A stretch of DNA of 64,000 nucleotides from Luteibacter sp. Sphag1AF (GCF_014192715.1 NZ_JACHYH010000001.1:682001-746000), one strand, 5' to 3'. Positions 37,681 to 45,788 are shown, counted from the stretch's first letter. Notes: a model not told the origin generated them from the sequence alone. Made by a program: numbers and translations.

Positions 37681-38115
37681 ATGAACGCTGTGAATGCGCA
37701 ACAGAGCACGAAGTTCGAGGGCGGATGTTATTGCGGCGCGCTTCGCTACGCGGCCGACGGCGAACCACTGCTGAGAGCGCAGTGCCATTGCCGCGAGTGC
37801 CAGTACCTCAGCGGCGGCGCGCCCCATCTGTTTGTCCTGATGCCCCCGGGCAGCTTCCGCTATACCAAGGGCACACCGAAGACGTTCTCGCGAACCGACC
37901 TCGAACAACCGGTCATCCGCGAATTCTGCGCCGAGTGCGGCACGCACATCACCACGCGACGCCCGGATCTTGGCGCGATTGTGCTGAAGATCGGCACCCT
38001 CGACGATCCCACGCTTTACGGCGGGCCGCAGATGGCCATCTATACCGTGGACATCCAGCCGTTCCATCACATCCCGGAAGGACTTCCCGCTTTCGAGCGC
38101 ATGCCGCCGCGCTAG
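37681..38115 (+). CDS. GFA (glutathione-dependent formaldehyde-activating)/CENP-V family protein
   Basis: 144-residue zinc-binding protein. Zinc ligands fit the GFA pattern: GGCYCGALRY, AQCHCRECQYLSGGAP and EFCAECGTHI. Family members are named after Gfa, which joins glutathione to formaldehyde, but most have unknown roles. The ATG at 37681 is chosen from the frame starting at 37648 because the fold begins soon after it. It is convergent with argP. Confidence 0.85.
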   Translation: MNAVNAQQSTKFEGGCYCGALRYAADGEPLLRAQCHCRECQYLSGGAPHLFVLMPPGSFRYTKGTPKTFSRTDLEQPVIREFCAECGTHITTRRPDLGAIVLKIGTLDDPTLYGGPQMAIYTVDIQPFHHIPEGLPAFERMPPR

Positions 38116-38139
38116 GCATGCCAGCTGCGCGGGTGCTGC

Positions 38140-39036
38140 TCATCCGCGCAGCGTGCCTGCCGCAGCTCCGCGCAACGCGTCGCTGAGGTGCTGCAACGTG
38201 CTGGATCGAACAGCGGCGTACTGCCAGTAAAGAGGCACGTCCAGCCATCTCGCCCTGTCGATGATCGCGATGGTTTTCGCTTTCAGCGCATCGACAATCA
38301 GCGACTCCGGCGCCAGGCACCAGCCCAGGCCACGCGCCGCAGCGTCAACAAAGCCCAGCGATGTTGGCAGGTAGTGCATGGGCGGTGTCAGTCGGGCGCG
38401 GGTTATCCGCCGCACGAAACGCCACTGGAGTTCGTCCTTGCGGTTGAACACGATCATGGGCGCACGTGCCAGCGACGTCGCATGAAAGCCTTCGGGGAAA
38501 TACTCCGCCATAAATTTTGGCGATGCGATGGCGTAATAGCGCATGGCACCCAGAGCGTGCACGTTGCAGCCTTGCAACGGCGACTTCTCCGCGGTCACGG
38601 CCCCAAGCACCGTACCCGCGCGCAGCAGATCAAGCGTGTGATCCTGATCGTCCACGCGCACATCAAACAGGTAGCCGTGACGGGCGTGAAGGTGACCAAG
38701 CGCTTCAAGAAACCACGTCTGCAGGGAATCGTCGTTCACCCCGATAGCCATGGGACGCGCGCGAGCCACGCGCGCTCCGGCCGGAAGAAAATCCGCCGAC
38801 GCCTCCGACTCCAGCGCCTGCATGGGACGAACCCTGCGCAGCAACCTCTCTCCCGCAGGTGTGGGAACGCAGGGTGCTTTGCGCACGACGAGAACCTGCC
38901 CCAGCCTGTCCTCCAGCGCCTTGACGCGCTGAGAGACGGCAGACGACGTCACCGAAAGACGCCGCGCGGCTGCCTCGAAGCTACCCTCCTCAAGGACGGC
39001 CGCAAACGCGGACAATTGCGGATGAAGCAGGTCCAT
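38140..39036 (-). CDS. argP: LysR-family regulator ArgP
   Basis: 298 residues, with N-terminal winged HTH (LSAFAAVLEEGSFEAAARRLSVTSSAVSQRVKALEDRLGQVLVVR) and a C-terminal effector domain. It matches ArgP/IciA in length and in LHPQLSAFAAVL at the start. ArgP senses lysine and arginine and activates the amino-acid exporter gene, which is divergent next door here. The ATG at 39036 follows GAGGAA. This context strongly supports the assignment. Confidence 0.9.
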   Translation of the reverse strand: MDLLHPQLSAFAAVLEEGSFEAAARRLSVTSSAVSQRVKALEDRLGQVLVVRKAPCVPTPAGERLLRRVRPMQALESEASADFLPAGARVARARPMAIGVNDDSLQTWFLEALGHLHARHGYLFDVRVDDQDHTLDLLRAGTVLGAVTAEKSPLQGCNVHALGAMRYYAIASPKFMAEYFPEGFHATSLARAPMIVFNRKDELQWRFVRRITRARLTPPMHYLPTSLGFVDAAARGLGWCLAPESLIVDALKAKTIAIIDRARWLDVPLYWQYAAVRSSTLQHLSDALRGAAAGTLRG

Positions 39037-39046
39037 GGAAGATTCC

Positions 39047-39094
39047 TCATTAGCTACGCTTAATAGACTACAGAATTCTTAGCTTGGCTAATGA
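39047..39094. promoter_or_regulatory. argP/lysE intergenic operator region
   Basis: In the 103-bp divergent gap TCATTAGC (39047-39054) and GCTAATGA (39087-39094) form perfect 8-bp inverted arms, with AAGC/GCTT repeats between. This is the expected location of ArgP (LysR-type) binding. The region is clearly more A/T-rich than its surroundings. Confidence 0.5.
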
Positions 39095-39139
39095 CTGGAC
39101 CGACGACAGCATGTGCGGCCCTTTACCTGGAAACACCTC

Positions 39140-39757
39140 ATGCTTCTCACCGCCGCCCTCGCCGGATTCGTCGCCAGCGCCGGACTCATCATCGCCATCG
39201 GCGCTCAGAATGCCTTCGTGCTGCGACAGGGCCTGAAGCGCGAGCACGTCAGTATGATCGTCGCCATTTGCGCACTCAGCGACATGGCGCTGATCCTGCT
39301 GGGCGTGGCGGGCATTGGCGCACTGGTGCAACAGTTTCCGTGGCTGCTTCAGGCCTTGCGTTTCGGCGGCGCTGCCTTTCTTGGCGCCTATGCCGTAATG
39401 GCCGCCACGCGCGCCTGGCGCGGTTCCGGCGCGCTGGCCGCAACCGGGTCGGTACAGGTGCACTGGCGCCGCATCCTGCTCGCCTGCCTCGCCTTCACCT
39501 TCCTCAATCCCCACGTCTATCTCGACACGATGGTCCTACTGGGAAGCCTTTCCACCCGCTACCCTGGCGACGCGCGCTGGGCCTTCGCGGCCGGAGCCTG
39601 CGTGGCCAGCGTGGCCTGGTTCACGTCGCTCGGTTACGGCGCACGACTGCTGCAACCCATCTTCCGCAATCCACGCGCATGGCGCGTTCTGGACGGGTTG
39701 ATTGCCGTATTCATGGCAACGCTATGCCTGCTTTTGTTGCTACGTCCGCTCAACTGA
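39140..39757 (+). CDS. LysE/ArgO-family basic amino acid exporter
   Basis: 205-residue inner-membrane protein with six hydrophobic helices. Start LLTAALAGFVASAGLIIAIGAQNAFVLRQGLKREH is the LysE signature; AFTFLNPHVYLDTMVLLGSLS is the second conserved segment. It exports lysine and/or arginine, preventing toxic build-up from peptides. The ATG at 39140 gives the family N terminus. Control by the divergent ArgP is expected. Confidence 0.92.
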   Translation: MLLTAALAGFVASAGLIIAIGAQNAFVLRQGLKREHVSMIVAICALSDMALILLGVAGIGALVQQFPWLLQALRFGGAAFLGAYAVMAATRAWRGSGALAATGSVQVHWRRILLACLAFTFLNPHVYLDTMVLLGSLSTRYPGDARWAFAAGACVASVAWFTSLGYGARLLQPIFRNPRAWRVLDGLIAVFMATLCLLLLLRPLN

Positions 39758-39801
39758 CTTTGGCGGTTGTGCTGGGGCGGCTGGCGAGCGGCCTCTGACG
39801 T

Positions 39802-41016
39802 TCAGCCCCCCGCCGCAATCGCCCCGGGATGGATTCGGCTCGCGCGCCACGCCGGCATGATTACCGCCGCCTGGCCCAAACCCAGAAGAAGCAACACGAT
39901 CCAGATCAGCCAGGATGCGGGCATACGGCCAACTTCAAACCAGCGCATCATCGCGGTGTTGAGTACCACTGCCCCAGCCAGCCCCAGCGCTGCGCCGCTG
40001 GCAACAACAACCAGGTTCTCGGCAAGAAAGTGCGCGATGATCTGGCTCCTGCGGGCGCCCAGAGCGCGCCGGATGCCGATGGAACGGCGTCGCTGGATCA
40101 GCCAGTAATTCGAAATAGAAACAATGCTGATCGCCGTCAAAAGAGTGAGGAACGCGCTGATCATCGCCAGGGTCCAGATCATGCTCCGGTCTCCGCGGAA
40201 GTATTCGTGCTCTGTCTGCGAGAACAACTCGGCCTTTGTAAGAATTCTGGCGTGACTTACCCCAAAGAGCGCGCGCTTCGCAGCATCCAGCGCCTGCGAA
40301 GCGTGCGACCTTTCCGCCCGGACCACCAGCAACCCTCCCGGGACGCGCAACACTGGCAGAATGACCTGATTCGCATCATCTCCTCCGTGACGGAGCGACG
40401 GCGACAACAAGTCATCAATAACGCCAACCACCGTCGCCGACGGCTGGCCATTCAGTTGCAGCCGTAACCGCCTTCCCACTGCGTCCACGCTACCAAACAA
40501 CCTTACCGCCAGTGCACGGGTGATCAGAACCGACGCTGGCGCAGGTCCATCGGAGAAGGGCGAAAATTCCACGTACTCCTCGGGCAGAAAATCGCGCCCG
40601 CTCATTAAACGCACTCCGAGCGCCTGCACCGCTCCCTTACCCCACAGATACATGCCAGCTGCCGTACCGGCGATGTCCACGTCGTCACCATCGACTCCGA
40701 CTTTGAACCGATAAGACGCCGTATTGGTCAGAGGCAACGCGCTGACGCGGGCGACATGCCTGACGTGGGCGGCTCCGCGCACGGCCACCGCATCGGCCTC
40801 GTCGGAGCTCGTGGGAGTTCCGGTTGTCGGCAGTCCGCTGCTGCGCAGCCACAACACATCATCGCCATCCATACCTGTGCTCAAGTTCACGCGCGAAGCG
40901 AACGTACTCAGCAGATAGAGAGTATTGGATACAACGGCGCATGCCATCGCCACCTCAACGACGATGATCATGGCAGGCAGCTTGTGGCGTGCGAGCGCAC
41001 GGATGATCGGGTGCAT
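39802..41016 (-). CDS. MacB/FtsX-type ABC transporter permease (second of pair)
   Basis: 404 residues: one N-terminal helix (about 14-36), a large periplasmic core (about 40-275, including YLWGKGAVQALGVRLMSGRDF and ARALAVRLFGSVDAVGRRLRL), then three C-terminal helices (about 283-305, 333-357, 372-394) with RRRSIGIRRALGARRSQII, the coupling segment of FtsX permeases. These mechanotransmission ABC proteins need an ATPase, but none is encoded near. The start lies 9 nt after the stop of the first permease. It is last gene of the peptide cluster, convergent with lysE. Confidence 0.82.
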   Translation of the reverse strand: MHPIIRALARHKLPAMIIVVEVAMACAVVSNTLYLLSTFASRVNLSTGMDGDDVLWLRSSGLPTTGTPTSSDEADAVAVRGAAHVRHVARVSALPLTNTASYRFKVGVDGDDVDIAGTAAGMYLWGKGAVQALGVRLMSGRDFLPEEYVEFSPFSDGPAPASVLITRALAVRLFGSVDAVGRRLRLQLNGQPSATVVGVIDDLLSPSLRHGGDDANQVILPVLRVPGGLLVVRAERSHASQALDAAKRALFGVSHARILTKAELFSQTEHEYFRGDRSMIWTLAMISAFLTLLTAISIVSISNYWLIQRRRSIGIRRALGARRSQIIAHFLAENLVVVASGAALGLAGAVVLNTAMMRWFEVGRMPASWLIWIVLLLLGLGQAAVIMPAWRASRIHPGAIAAGG

Positions 41017-41025
41017 GAGCAGCCT

Positions 41026-42324
41026 CTATGAGTTCAACATGCGATAAGGATGGCTGCGCGCGACATGCCAGGCAGGAACGCAGGTCGCGACCGCTGTCGC
41101 AACGAGCGTCAATGCCACGCCAATGCACACGACCGCCGGATCGAATTCGATTGCGGCGTAGTGGGCTTCCGGTCGCTGCCGTAGCAACGCCATCGCAGCG
41201 ATAGTCAATGCAATCCCCCCCGCGCACGACATCAGTCCGATGCCCGCTGTTTCCGCAACGAGATGCCTGAAAATCTGCCTCTGCGTGGCTCCCAGCGCCC
41301 GCCGCAGCCCCAACTCGCGGCGGCGCCCCAGAAACATGATGAACAGAAGGCCGGAAGCATTTCCGATGCAGATGAACAGGAATCCATACGCGATGAATGC
41401 CTGAAGACGCGCAGCCGAGGGAACCACATTTTTTTCTTCGATCCACTCCATCACGTTATGGAGTTGCACCACGGATTCCCGTTGAAAGCGCCCCAACGCT
41501 TGCTGCTCTTTCACATACCCGGAAAGGAACCTCAAATAGCCCGGCGCATCCCCTGCCACATCCAGCTCCACCCAGAAAGGCACCCAGCTACAGGGTGCCT
41601 TAGCGGGTCTTTCGAGATCGGGAAATCCTGACCCCCAACAGTCGGGCGATACAGAAAGAGCGGCACGAATGTCTCTTGCCGTACTCAAAGGCATGAATAC
41701 GTCCTCCGGCGGTGCAAAAGCGCCCTCGCTGAGCGCGTAGAACCGGGGCTTTGGTGCCCAATGCTTCAACACGCCGACAACGCGAAAGTCAAAATCGCCA
41801 AACCGGATAATTCGCCCGGTCGTCTTCGTACTACCGAAAAGCGACCGGGAAAGAACGTCGGATATCACGACAACGCGGCTGGCCTGATCGTCGTCCACTG
41901 CTGTCCACGCGCCCCCGTCAGCGAACTGAGCGCGAAACATGGGGAAGAAAGCGCTCTGCGTCAGGGTTGACTTGACCCATCGCGCATGGCCAACACCCTC
42001 TGTCGGCACGAAAGTGAGTTGTGCGCCAAGAATGGACGCCTTCCGCTTACCAGGTGTAGCCCGGAGGAGCGCCGCTGCGTCATCCCACGTCAGCGAATCC
42101 GGGAGCTTGCCCCGGGTGGACGGTCGACCAACGACTGAAGGCTCGATCTGCAGATGAAAGAGGCGGTCACTGATACCCGGCAACGGGTTCGCGTGGAGCG
42201 TGCGAAGAACTACAAGCATCGACGTGCTCGCTGCAATCCCCATAGAAATAATGATCACAATCAATACGCAGAACACTGGGCTTCGGCGAAAGCCCAGGAA
42301 TATCTGGCTCAGAAAATAAACCAT
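41026..42324 (-). CDS. MacB/FtsX-type ABC transporter permease (first of pair)
   Basis: 432 residues: N-terminal helix (about 17-39, VFCVLIVIIISMGIAASTSMLVV), a periplasmic core of roughly 265 residues, then helices near 306-328, 352-376 and 395-418. RRRELGLRRALGATQRQIFRHL is the cytoplasmic coupling helix. The periplasmic part has a segment with two cysteines (DCWGSGF, KAPCSWVPFW). It starts 66 nt after the secreted-peptide stop and just behind that gene's terminator, so it depends on read-through or an unseen promoter. Paired with the next permease, probably a heterodimer. Confidence 0.82.
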   Translation of the reverse strand: MVYFLSQIFLGFRRSPVFCVLIVIIISMGIAASTSMLVVLRTLHANPLPGISDRLFHLQIEPSVVGRPSTRGKLPDSLTWDDAAALLRATPGKRKASILGAQLTFVPTEGVGHARWVKSTLTQSAFFPMFRAQFADGGAWTAVDDDQASRVVVISDVLSRSLFGSTKTTGRIIRFGDFDFRVVGVLKHWAPKPRFYALSEGAFAPPEDVFMPLSTARDIRAALSVSPDCWGSGFPDLERPAKAPCSWVPFWVELDVAGDAPGYLRFLSGYVKEQQALGRFQRESVVQLHNVMEWIEEKNVVPSAARLQAFIAYGFLFICIGNASGLLFIMFLGRRRELGLRRALGATQRQIFRHLVAETAGIGLMSCAGGIALTIAAMALLRQRPEAHYAAIEFDPAVVCIGVALTLVATAVATCVPAWHVARSHPYRMLNS

Positions 42325-42351
42325 GCAGGCAAGGCCTCACGCTATCCCGCG

Positions 42352-42383
42352 TAAAAAACGCCCACCCCGTCAAAGGATGGGCG
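42352..42383 (-). terminator. Terminator between secreted peptide and permease genes
   Basis: On the minus strand CGCCCATCC (complement of 42375-42383) pairs with GGGTGGGCG (complement of 42359-42367), with one U-G pair, and six T residues follow. It begins 7 nt after the peptide stop. Position inside an apparent operon means partial termination: abundant peptide message, less permease message. Confidence 0.75.
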
Positions 42384-42389
42384 CCTCAC

Positions 42390-42533
42390 TCACTCCGAGT
42401 GACACTCTTCGCAAACGTGATTACCTTCGGCCGTCGGATGGCAGCCTGTGCAAACCACGCGATATGCGAACGCTGAGCCCGCGACTGCCAGAATGGCGAG
42501 ACCGAAGACCACCTTCATTGCCTTCACTTTCAT
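42390..42533 (-). CDS. 47-residue secreted peptide precursor with two CxxCH motifs
   Basis: The ATG at 42533 has AAGGAG (42540-42545) 6 nt upstream. Residues 1-23 are a textbook Sec signal peptide (two lysines, hydrophobic core FGLAILAVAG, then SAFA). The predicted mature peptide is 24 residues with Cys28-Thr-Gly-Cys31-His32 and Cys41-Glu-Glu-Cys44-His45 separated by 8 residues, ending SE. CxxCH is the haem c attachment motif, and CX2C-X9-CX2C is also a zinc-knuckle spacing. It is encoded between a DsbA-like lipoprotein gene and two ABC permease genes. I recognise no family. Possibilities: microperoxidase-like haem peptide, metal-binding peptide, or disulfide-bonded toxin/signal. Confidence 0.7.
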   Translation of the reverse strand: MKVKAMKVVFGLAILAVAGSAFAYRVVCTGCHPTAEGNHVCEECHSE

Positions 42534-42630
42534 ATAGCTCTCCTTGCTACATCGACGCTCCATTGCGTCGAACTCAATGTTTCCATGATGCGATCTTCAA
42601 CTCGGCTCACATGCAGCGACGAATGATCCG

Positions 42631-43296
42631 TCAGACCTGCTCGTCTTCTGTCCCGGCCGGATCGCGGGCAGCCGAACTGGCTTCCGGGATCTGAAGCAGG
42701 CTACTGACAATGGTTTCGAGATTTTCCCGATTTCCATTGGTCAACAGCGTGTTCTCAAGAACAACACTCGGGAAGAAGGTTATGTGGGACCCTTCGACAT
42801 TCCATGCTTTGCGGATACGCGCCTCGTTGTCCGGATTGGCAAGGGAAGACTGATACGCGCTTGCCAGATTCATATCCCGGGCGAGCGACTCGATGAGCGG
42901 AGCATTTTTTGCACCGTCACGATGATCCAGGCGAGCTTTGAACAGTCGTTCCGCCGCCTCCTCCCCACGGCCTCGCGCATCTGCAACTTCATAAAAAATC
43001 TGCGCGAACACGGGGGACTTCGTACCTACGAGATAGTGCTTGCGAAATTGAATCCGCGAACCGAACTTGGCAGCCAGAGAAGGCATTGTTTCGATGGCGA
43101 ATTGTTGACATGCGGCACAAGTAAAGTCCGCGTAGATGTCGATCTGAACGACACTTCTGGAATGGGGAATGAGGCCGTTGAAGAGCTCATACTGCCCTTC
43201 AATCAAACTCTTTTTCGGAGTTGGATTGTTGCAACCTGTAGCCGCGACAGCAGCGAAAAACAGCAGAAAAAGAAAGCGAACTATTCGCACACTCAT
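42631..43296 (-). CDS. DsbA/thioredoxin-fold lipoprotein
   Basis: 221 residues. The signal peptide ends in a lipobox-like AATGC (lipidated Cys22, Asn at +2 favouring the outer membrane). The thioredoxin-fold active site Cys60-Ala-Ala-Cys63 is in IDIYADFTCAACQQF, as in DsbA-like thioredoxins; a helical insert and a FFPSVVLEN cis-proline loop follow. It ends with an acidic tail (GTEDEQV). It should make or isomerise disulfides, or keep cysteines reduced, in the periplasm. The ATG at 43296 follows AAGGAG. It is first gene of the peptide cluster, 97 nt before the two-CxxCH peptide, its obvious potential substrate. Confidence 0.75.
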   Translation of the reverse strand: MSVRIVRFLFLLFFAAVAATGCNNPTPKKSLIEGQYELFNGLIPHSRSVVQIDIYADFTCAACQQFAIETMPSLAAKFGSRIQFRKHYLVGTKSPVFAQIFYEVADARGRGEEAAERLFKARLDHRDGAKNAPLIESLARDMNLASAYQSSLANPDNEARIRKAWNVEGSHITFFPSVVLENTLLTNGNRENLETIVSSLLQIPEASSAARDPAGTEDEQV

Positions 43297-43343
43297 CCCT
43301 GAACTCCTTAAGTCGCGTATCGGCAATTCCCTTACCGGAAGCC

Positions 43344-43372
43344 GACGCTACTTAGCGCCACCCTCGGCGTCA
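43344..43372 (-). promoter_or_regulatory. Candidate promoter of the peptide cluster
   Basis: On the minus strand TTGACG (43367-43372) and TAGCGT (43344-43349) are 17 bp apart, 48 bp before the DsbA-like start codon. The -35 box is good, the -10 box mediocre. Confidence 0.4.
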
Positions 43373-43776
43373 ACTACGAATTCTTCTTACATGTCGCAGG
43401 GTCACACTCAGTCAGTCATCTGACTGAACCACTTGCCGTTCGCACCGAAATGCGTGCGACAGAACGGCCAATCATTGCATTCAATCGCGCATGACTGTGG
43501 CTCCTGCTTGCACGTGCGGGCCCTCAAAACCATTAACCCATCGGCGGGTTGCCTGACCTTCTGTCGAATCATTCGCTTTCATAAGGCGACACCCTGGCTC
43601 CATCCCGGGTATTCGACCAACCATGAGATGAGCGTGCGCTTAGGCGCCGGGTTTACAGCAGCAGCCGTTTGCATCAAGAACAGATAGCCATAGCAGTTCT
43701 GCCAACGATCCGCTTGCAATATGCATCGGCTGTAGCAAGACTCCACGGGTTGCCGCTCACATCAGACGGAGGCCCC
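43373..43776. other. Intergenic stretch without a recognisable gene
   Basis: About 400 bp between the divergent DsbA-like and DHFR-like genes, more A/T-rich than average. An 84-codon frame at 43433-43687 has no RBS, no family likeness and unusual codon use, so I do not call it. No repeat or RNA structure seen. Confidence 0.5.
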
Positions 43777-44409
43777 ATGGGCAAGGTACGCGTAGCGGGT
43801 TTTGGCGTGTCTATCGACGGTTTCGGGGCCGGCCCCGACCAGAGCCTGGAGCATCCGCTCGGCAAACGGGGCACGGAGTTGCTCAGCTGGTTCTTTCCGA
43901 CCCGGGCCTTTCGATCCATGATGGGGCAAGCAGACGGAACCGATGACCGTTTCGCCGATGCCGCGATGAAAGGCTTCGGCGCCTTCATTCTCGGTCGCAA
44001 CATGTTCGGCCCCATCCGCGACGAGTGGCCCGACGACACGTGGAAGGGTTGGTGGGGCGACAATCCCCCGTATCACGCGCCAACCTTCATCCTCACCCAT
44101 CACGCCAGGGATTCCATCGTGATGGAAGGCGGTACAACCTTCCATTTCGTCACCGACGGAATCGAGTCGGCCCTCGCCCAGGCCAAAGCCGCCGCGGGAA
44201 ACCTCGACGTGAAGATTGGCGGCGGCGTTTCGACGGTTCGCCAATACCTGCAAGCCGGAGCCATCGACGAATTGCACCTGGCACTCTCACCCGTCGTCCT
44301 GGGCAACGGTGAATCGCTGTTCGCAGGCATTGACCTGCCTGGCCTCGGCTACCGGGTAACGGAGACGACACCCATGGAGCTGGCGACGCACGTCGTGCTT
44401 ACGCGCTGA
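43777..44409 (+). CDS. Dihydrofolate reductase-like (RibD C-terminal domain) protein
   Basis: 210 residues. VRVAGFGVSIDGFGAGPDQS at the start, GAFILGRNMFGPIRDEWP in the middle, THHARDSIVMEGGTTFHFVTDGIESALAQAKAAAG, and DVKIGGGVSTVRQYLQAGAIDELHLALSPVVLGNGESLF near the end are the RibD_C/YyaP-type DHFR-fold pattern. These stand-alone proteins are predicted NADPH-dependent reductases with unknown substrates. The ATG at 43777 follows GGAGG, a strong site that decides the start over the frame from 43669. Confidence 0.88.
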   Translation: MGKVRVAGFGVSIDGFGAGPDQSLEHPLGKRGTELLSWFFPTRAFRSMMGQADGTDDRFADAAMKGFGAFILGRNMFGPIRDEWPDDTWKGWWGDNPPYHAPTFILTHHARDSIVMEGGTTFHFVTDGIESALAQAKAAAGNLDVKIGGGVSTVRQYLQAGAIDELHLALSPVVLGNGESLFAGIDLPGLGYRVTETTPMELATHVVLTR

Positions 44410-44627
44410 GGGCGACGCTTATGGCGGAAGCGAAGCCTGAAGCGCTTCTGGCAAGTTTTCTTGGTTGATACAGACAACGTTGCAGGGATAAGCGACACCG
44501 TGGCGGTAATCTGGCCACTAAACAGCCGCAGCCACCGACATGGCAGCCGGTACCTGTTGGAAATAGATGGCATCGCCCAGCCCCCTGGTCGATCAGTTAC
44601 CGCACTTGGCGCAATCAAAGCGCGAAA

Positions 44628-44701
44628 TGGAGCGGGTGAAGGGAATCGAACCCTCGTCAGTAGCTTGGGAAGCTACAGCTCTACCATTGAGCTACACCCG
44701 C
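44628..44701 (-). tRNA. tRNA-Gly (anticodon CCC)
   Basis: On the minus strand GCGGGTG begins the acceptor stem and CACCCGC-T-CCA ends it, so CCA is encoded. D arm GTAGCTCAATGGTAGAGC, anticodon stem GTAGC with loop TTCCCAA (anticodon CCC, reads GGG), T arm GAGGGTTCGATTCCCTT. All four stems pair. Upstream 44410-44627 contains nothing else I can name. Confidence 0.97.
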
Positions 44702-44846
44702 GTGGGGCTGGATGGTAATACGAGTGGGCGGTGGCAGGAAGCGGGGGCGGCTGGCGGTTGGCTGAACGGGCTGTGGGCGCAGGGTCTTGCGGGGTGTCGG
44801 GGCGCGCATAATCGGGGCGGGGAAATCGTCTCGGGAGTCCGTTGTC

Positions 44847-45530
44847 ATGGCCAGGATCGTGGGTAACGCACCGTTCGCTCTTTTCGTCCTGGCGGCGGCC
44901 GCGTCGATGGCGGCTCCGTGGGCGTTCGCGCAATCGGCGAATCCACCCGCTCGGGTGGTATCGACGGTTCCGGGCAACAGCTCGCCCAAGCCGGGCGTGA
45001 GCTTCATTTCCAGTTCCGCGCAGGATGAAGTGCAGGCGGCCGCACGCCCCGGCGTGTTGCCTACGCCGCCGCATCTGCGCTCGATGCCCGCCCAGCCTGC
45101 GACTCGCACGGTCTCCACGGGCAATGGCAACTACGGCTATCAGGTGCTGGACAACAACTACAGCGAAAGTAACGGCGCCTACTCATCGGGCGGCTACACC
45201 AGCGGCTATGCCGCGGGCTTCAGCGGCTGGGGCGGCGGGCGTGGTCGGCCGGGTTATGGCAACGGCCATGACCACGACCACGACCACGACGGCAATCACG
45301 GCCCCGGCGGTCGGCCCGGCCCGGATATGGGTCGACCGGTGACGGTGCAGCGCCCCATTCCCGGAACCCGGCCGCCGTCCACGGGCGCGCCCTTCACAAC
45401 GGCCCCCTCCCAGCCGGGCAACGGCGGTCGTGGAAACTGGCAGCCCGGCACGGGCCAGCCCGCAACGCGCGGCCCACAACCTGGCACCGGGATGCAGCCG
45501 GGTGGCTGGCAGCCCGGCACCGGGCATTAA
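44847..45530 (+). CDS. Secreted low-complexity Gly/Pro/His-Asp-rich protein
   Basis: 227 residues. The signal peptide (APFALFVLAAAASMAAPWAFA) is cleaved near residue 28. The mature part is disordered: Ser/Pro-rich stretch, a Gly/Tyr/Ser region (YGYQVLDNNYSESNGAYSSGGYTSGY), a HDHDHDHD run near residue 150 that could chelate metal, then Gly-Pro-rich C-terminal repeats of QPGTG. No domain recognised. The ATG at 44847 is picked because it starts the signal peptide. It lies 57 bp before thiS on the same strand, but no functional link is evident. Confidence 0.6.
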   Translation: MARIVGNAPFALFVLAAAASMAAPWAFAQSANPPARVVSTVPGNSSPKPGVSFISSSAQDEVQAAARPGVLPTPPHLRSMPAQPATRTVSTGNGNYGYQVLDNNYSESNGAYSSGGYTSGYAAGFSGWGGGRGRPGYGNGHDHDHDHDGNHGPGGRPGPDMGRPVTVQRPIPGTRPPSTGAPFTTAPSQPGNGGRGNWQPGTGQPATRGPQPGTGMQPGGWQPGTGH

Positions 45531-45587
45531 CCTCGCCACGCCGGCTCGCGCTCCTCCTGACCGGCCTCAGCGGCTACAATGCCGGGC

Positions 45588-45788
45588 ATGCAAATCGTGC
45601 TCAACGGTAGCCCGCGCGACTGCGCGCCCGGCACCACCCTCGCCCAGCTGCTCGACGACGCCGGTTTTGCCGGCAAGCGTGTCGCCGTAGAGATCAATCT
45701 CGACATCGTGCCGCGCAGCCAGCACGTCACGCACGCGCTTGCCGATGGCGACCGCGTGGAGATCGTGCACGCCATGGGCGGCGGCTGA
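45588..45788 (+). CDS. thiS: Sulfur carrier protein ThiS
   Basis: 66-residue ubiquitin-like protein beginning MQIVLNGSPRD and ending in Gly-Gly(-Gly), whose C-terminal carboxylate is thiocarboxylated by ThiF/IscS. It hands sulfur to ThiG for the thiamine thiazole ring. Small size and RVEIVHAMGGG tail are diagnostic. The ATG at 45588 is used. thiG follows after 37 nt. Confidence 0.95.
   Translation: MQIVLNGSPRDCAPGTTLAQLLDDAGFAGKRVAVEINLDIVPRSQHVTHALADGDRVEIVHAMGGG

Noticed and set aside
39802..42324. Complete MacAB-TolC type exporter
   Set aside because: Only the permease components are present; no ATPase domain, adaptor or channel gene lies in the cluster.
42536..42592. Short METLSS... frame overlapping the start of the secreted peptide gene
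   Set aside because: ATGA overlap is tempting, but it has no RBS and only 18 codons; more likely untranslated leader.
43433..43687. 84-codon Cys-rich frame upstream of the DHFR-like gene
   Set aside because: No ribosome-binding site, no signal peptide or domain, ends out of register with neighbours; probably chance.
45265..45300. Tandem GACCAC repeat as possible CRISPR or minisatellite locus
   Set aside because: A short in-frame codon repeat inside a coding sequence; no spacers.
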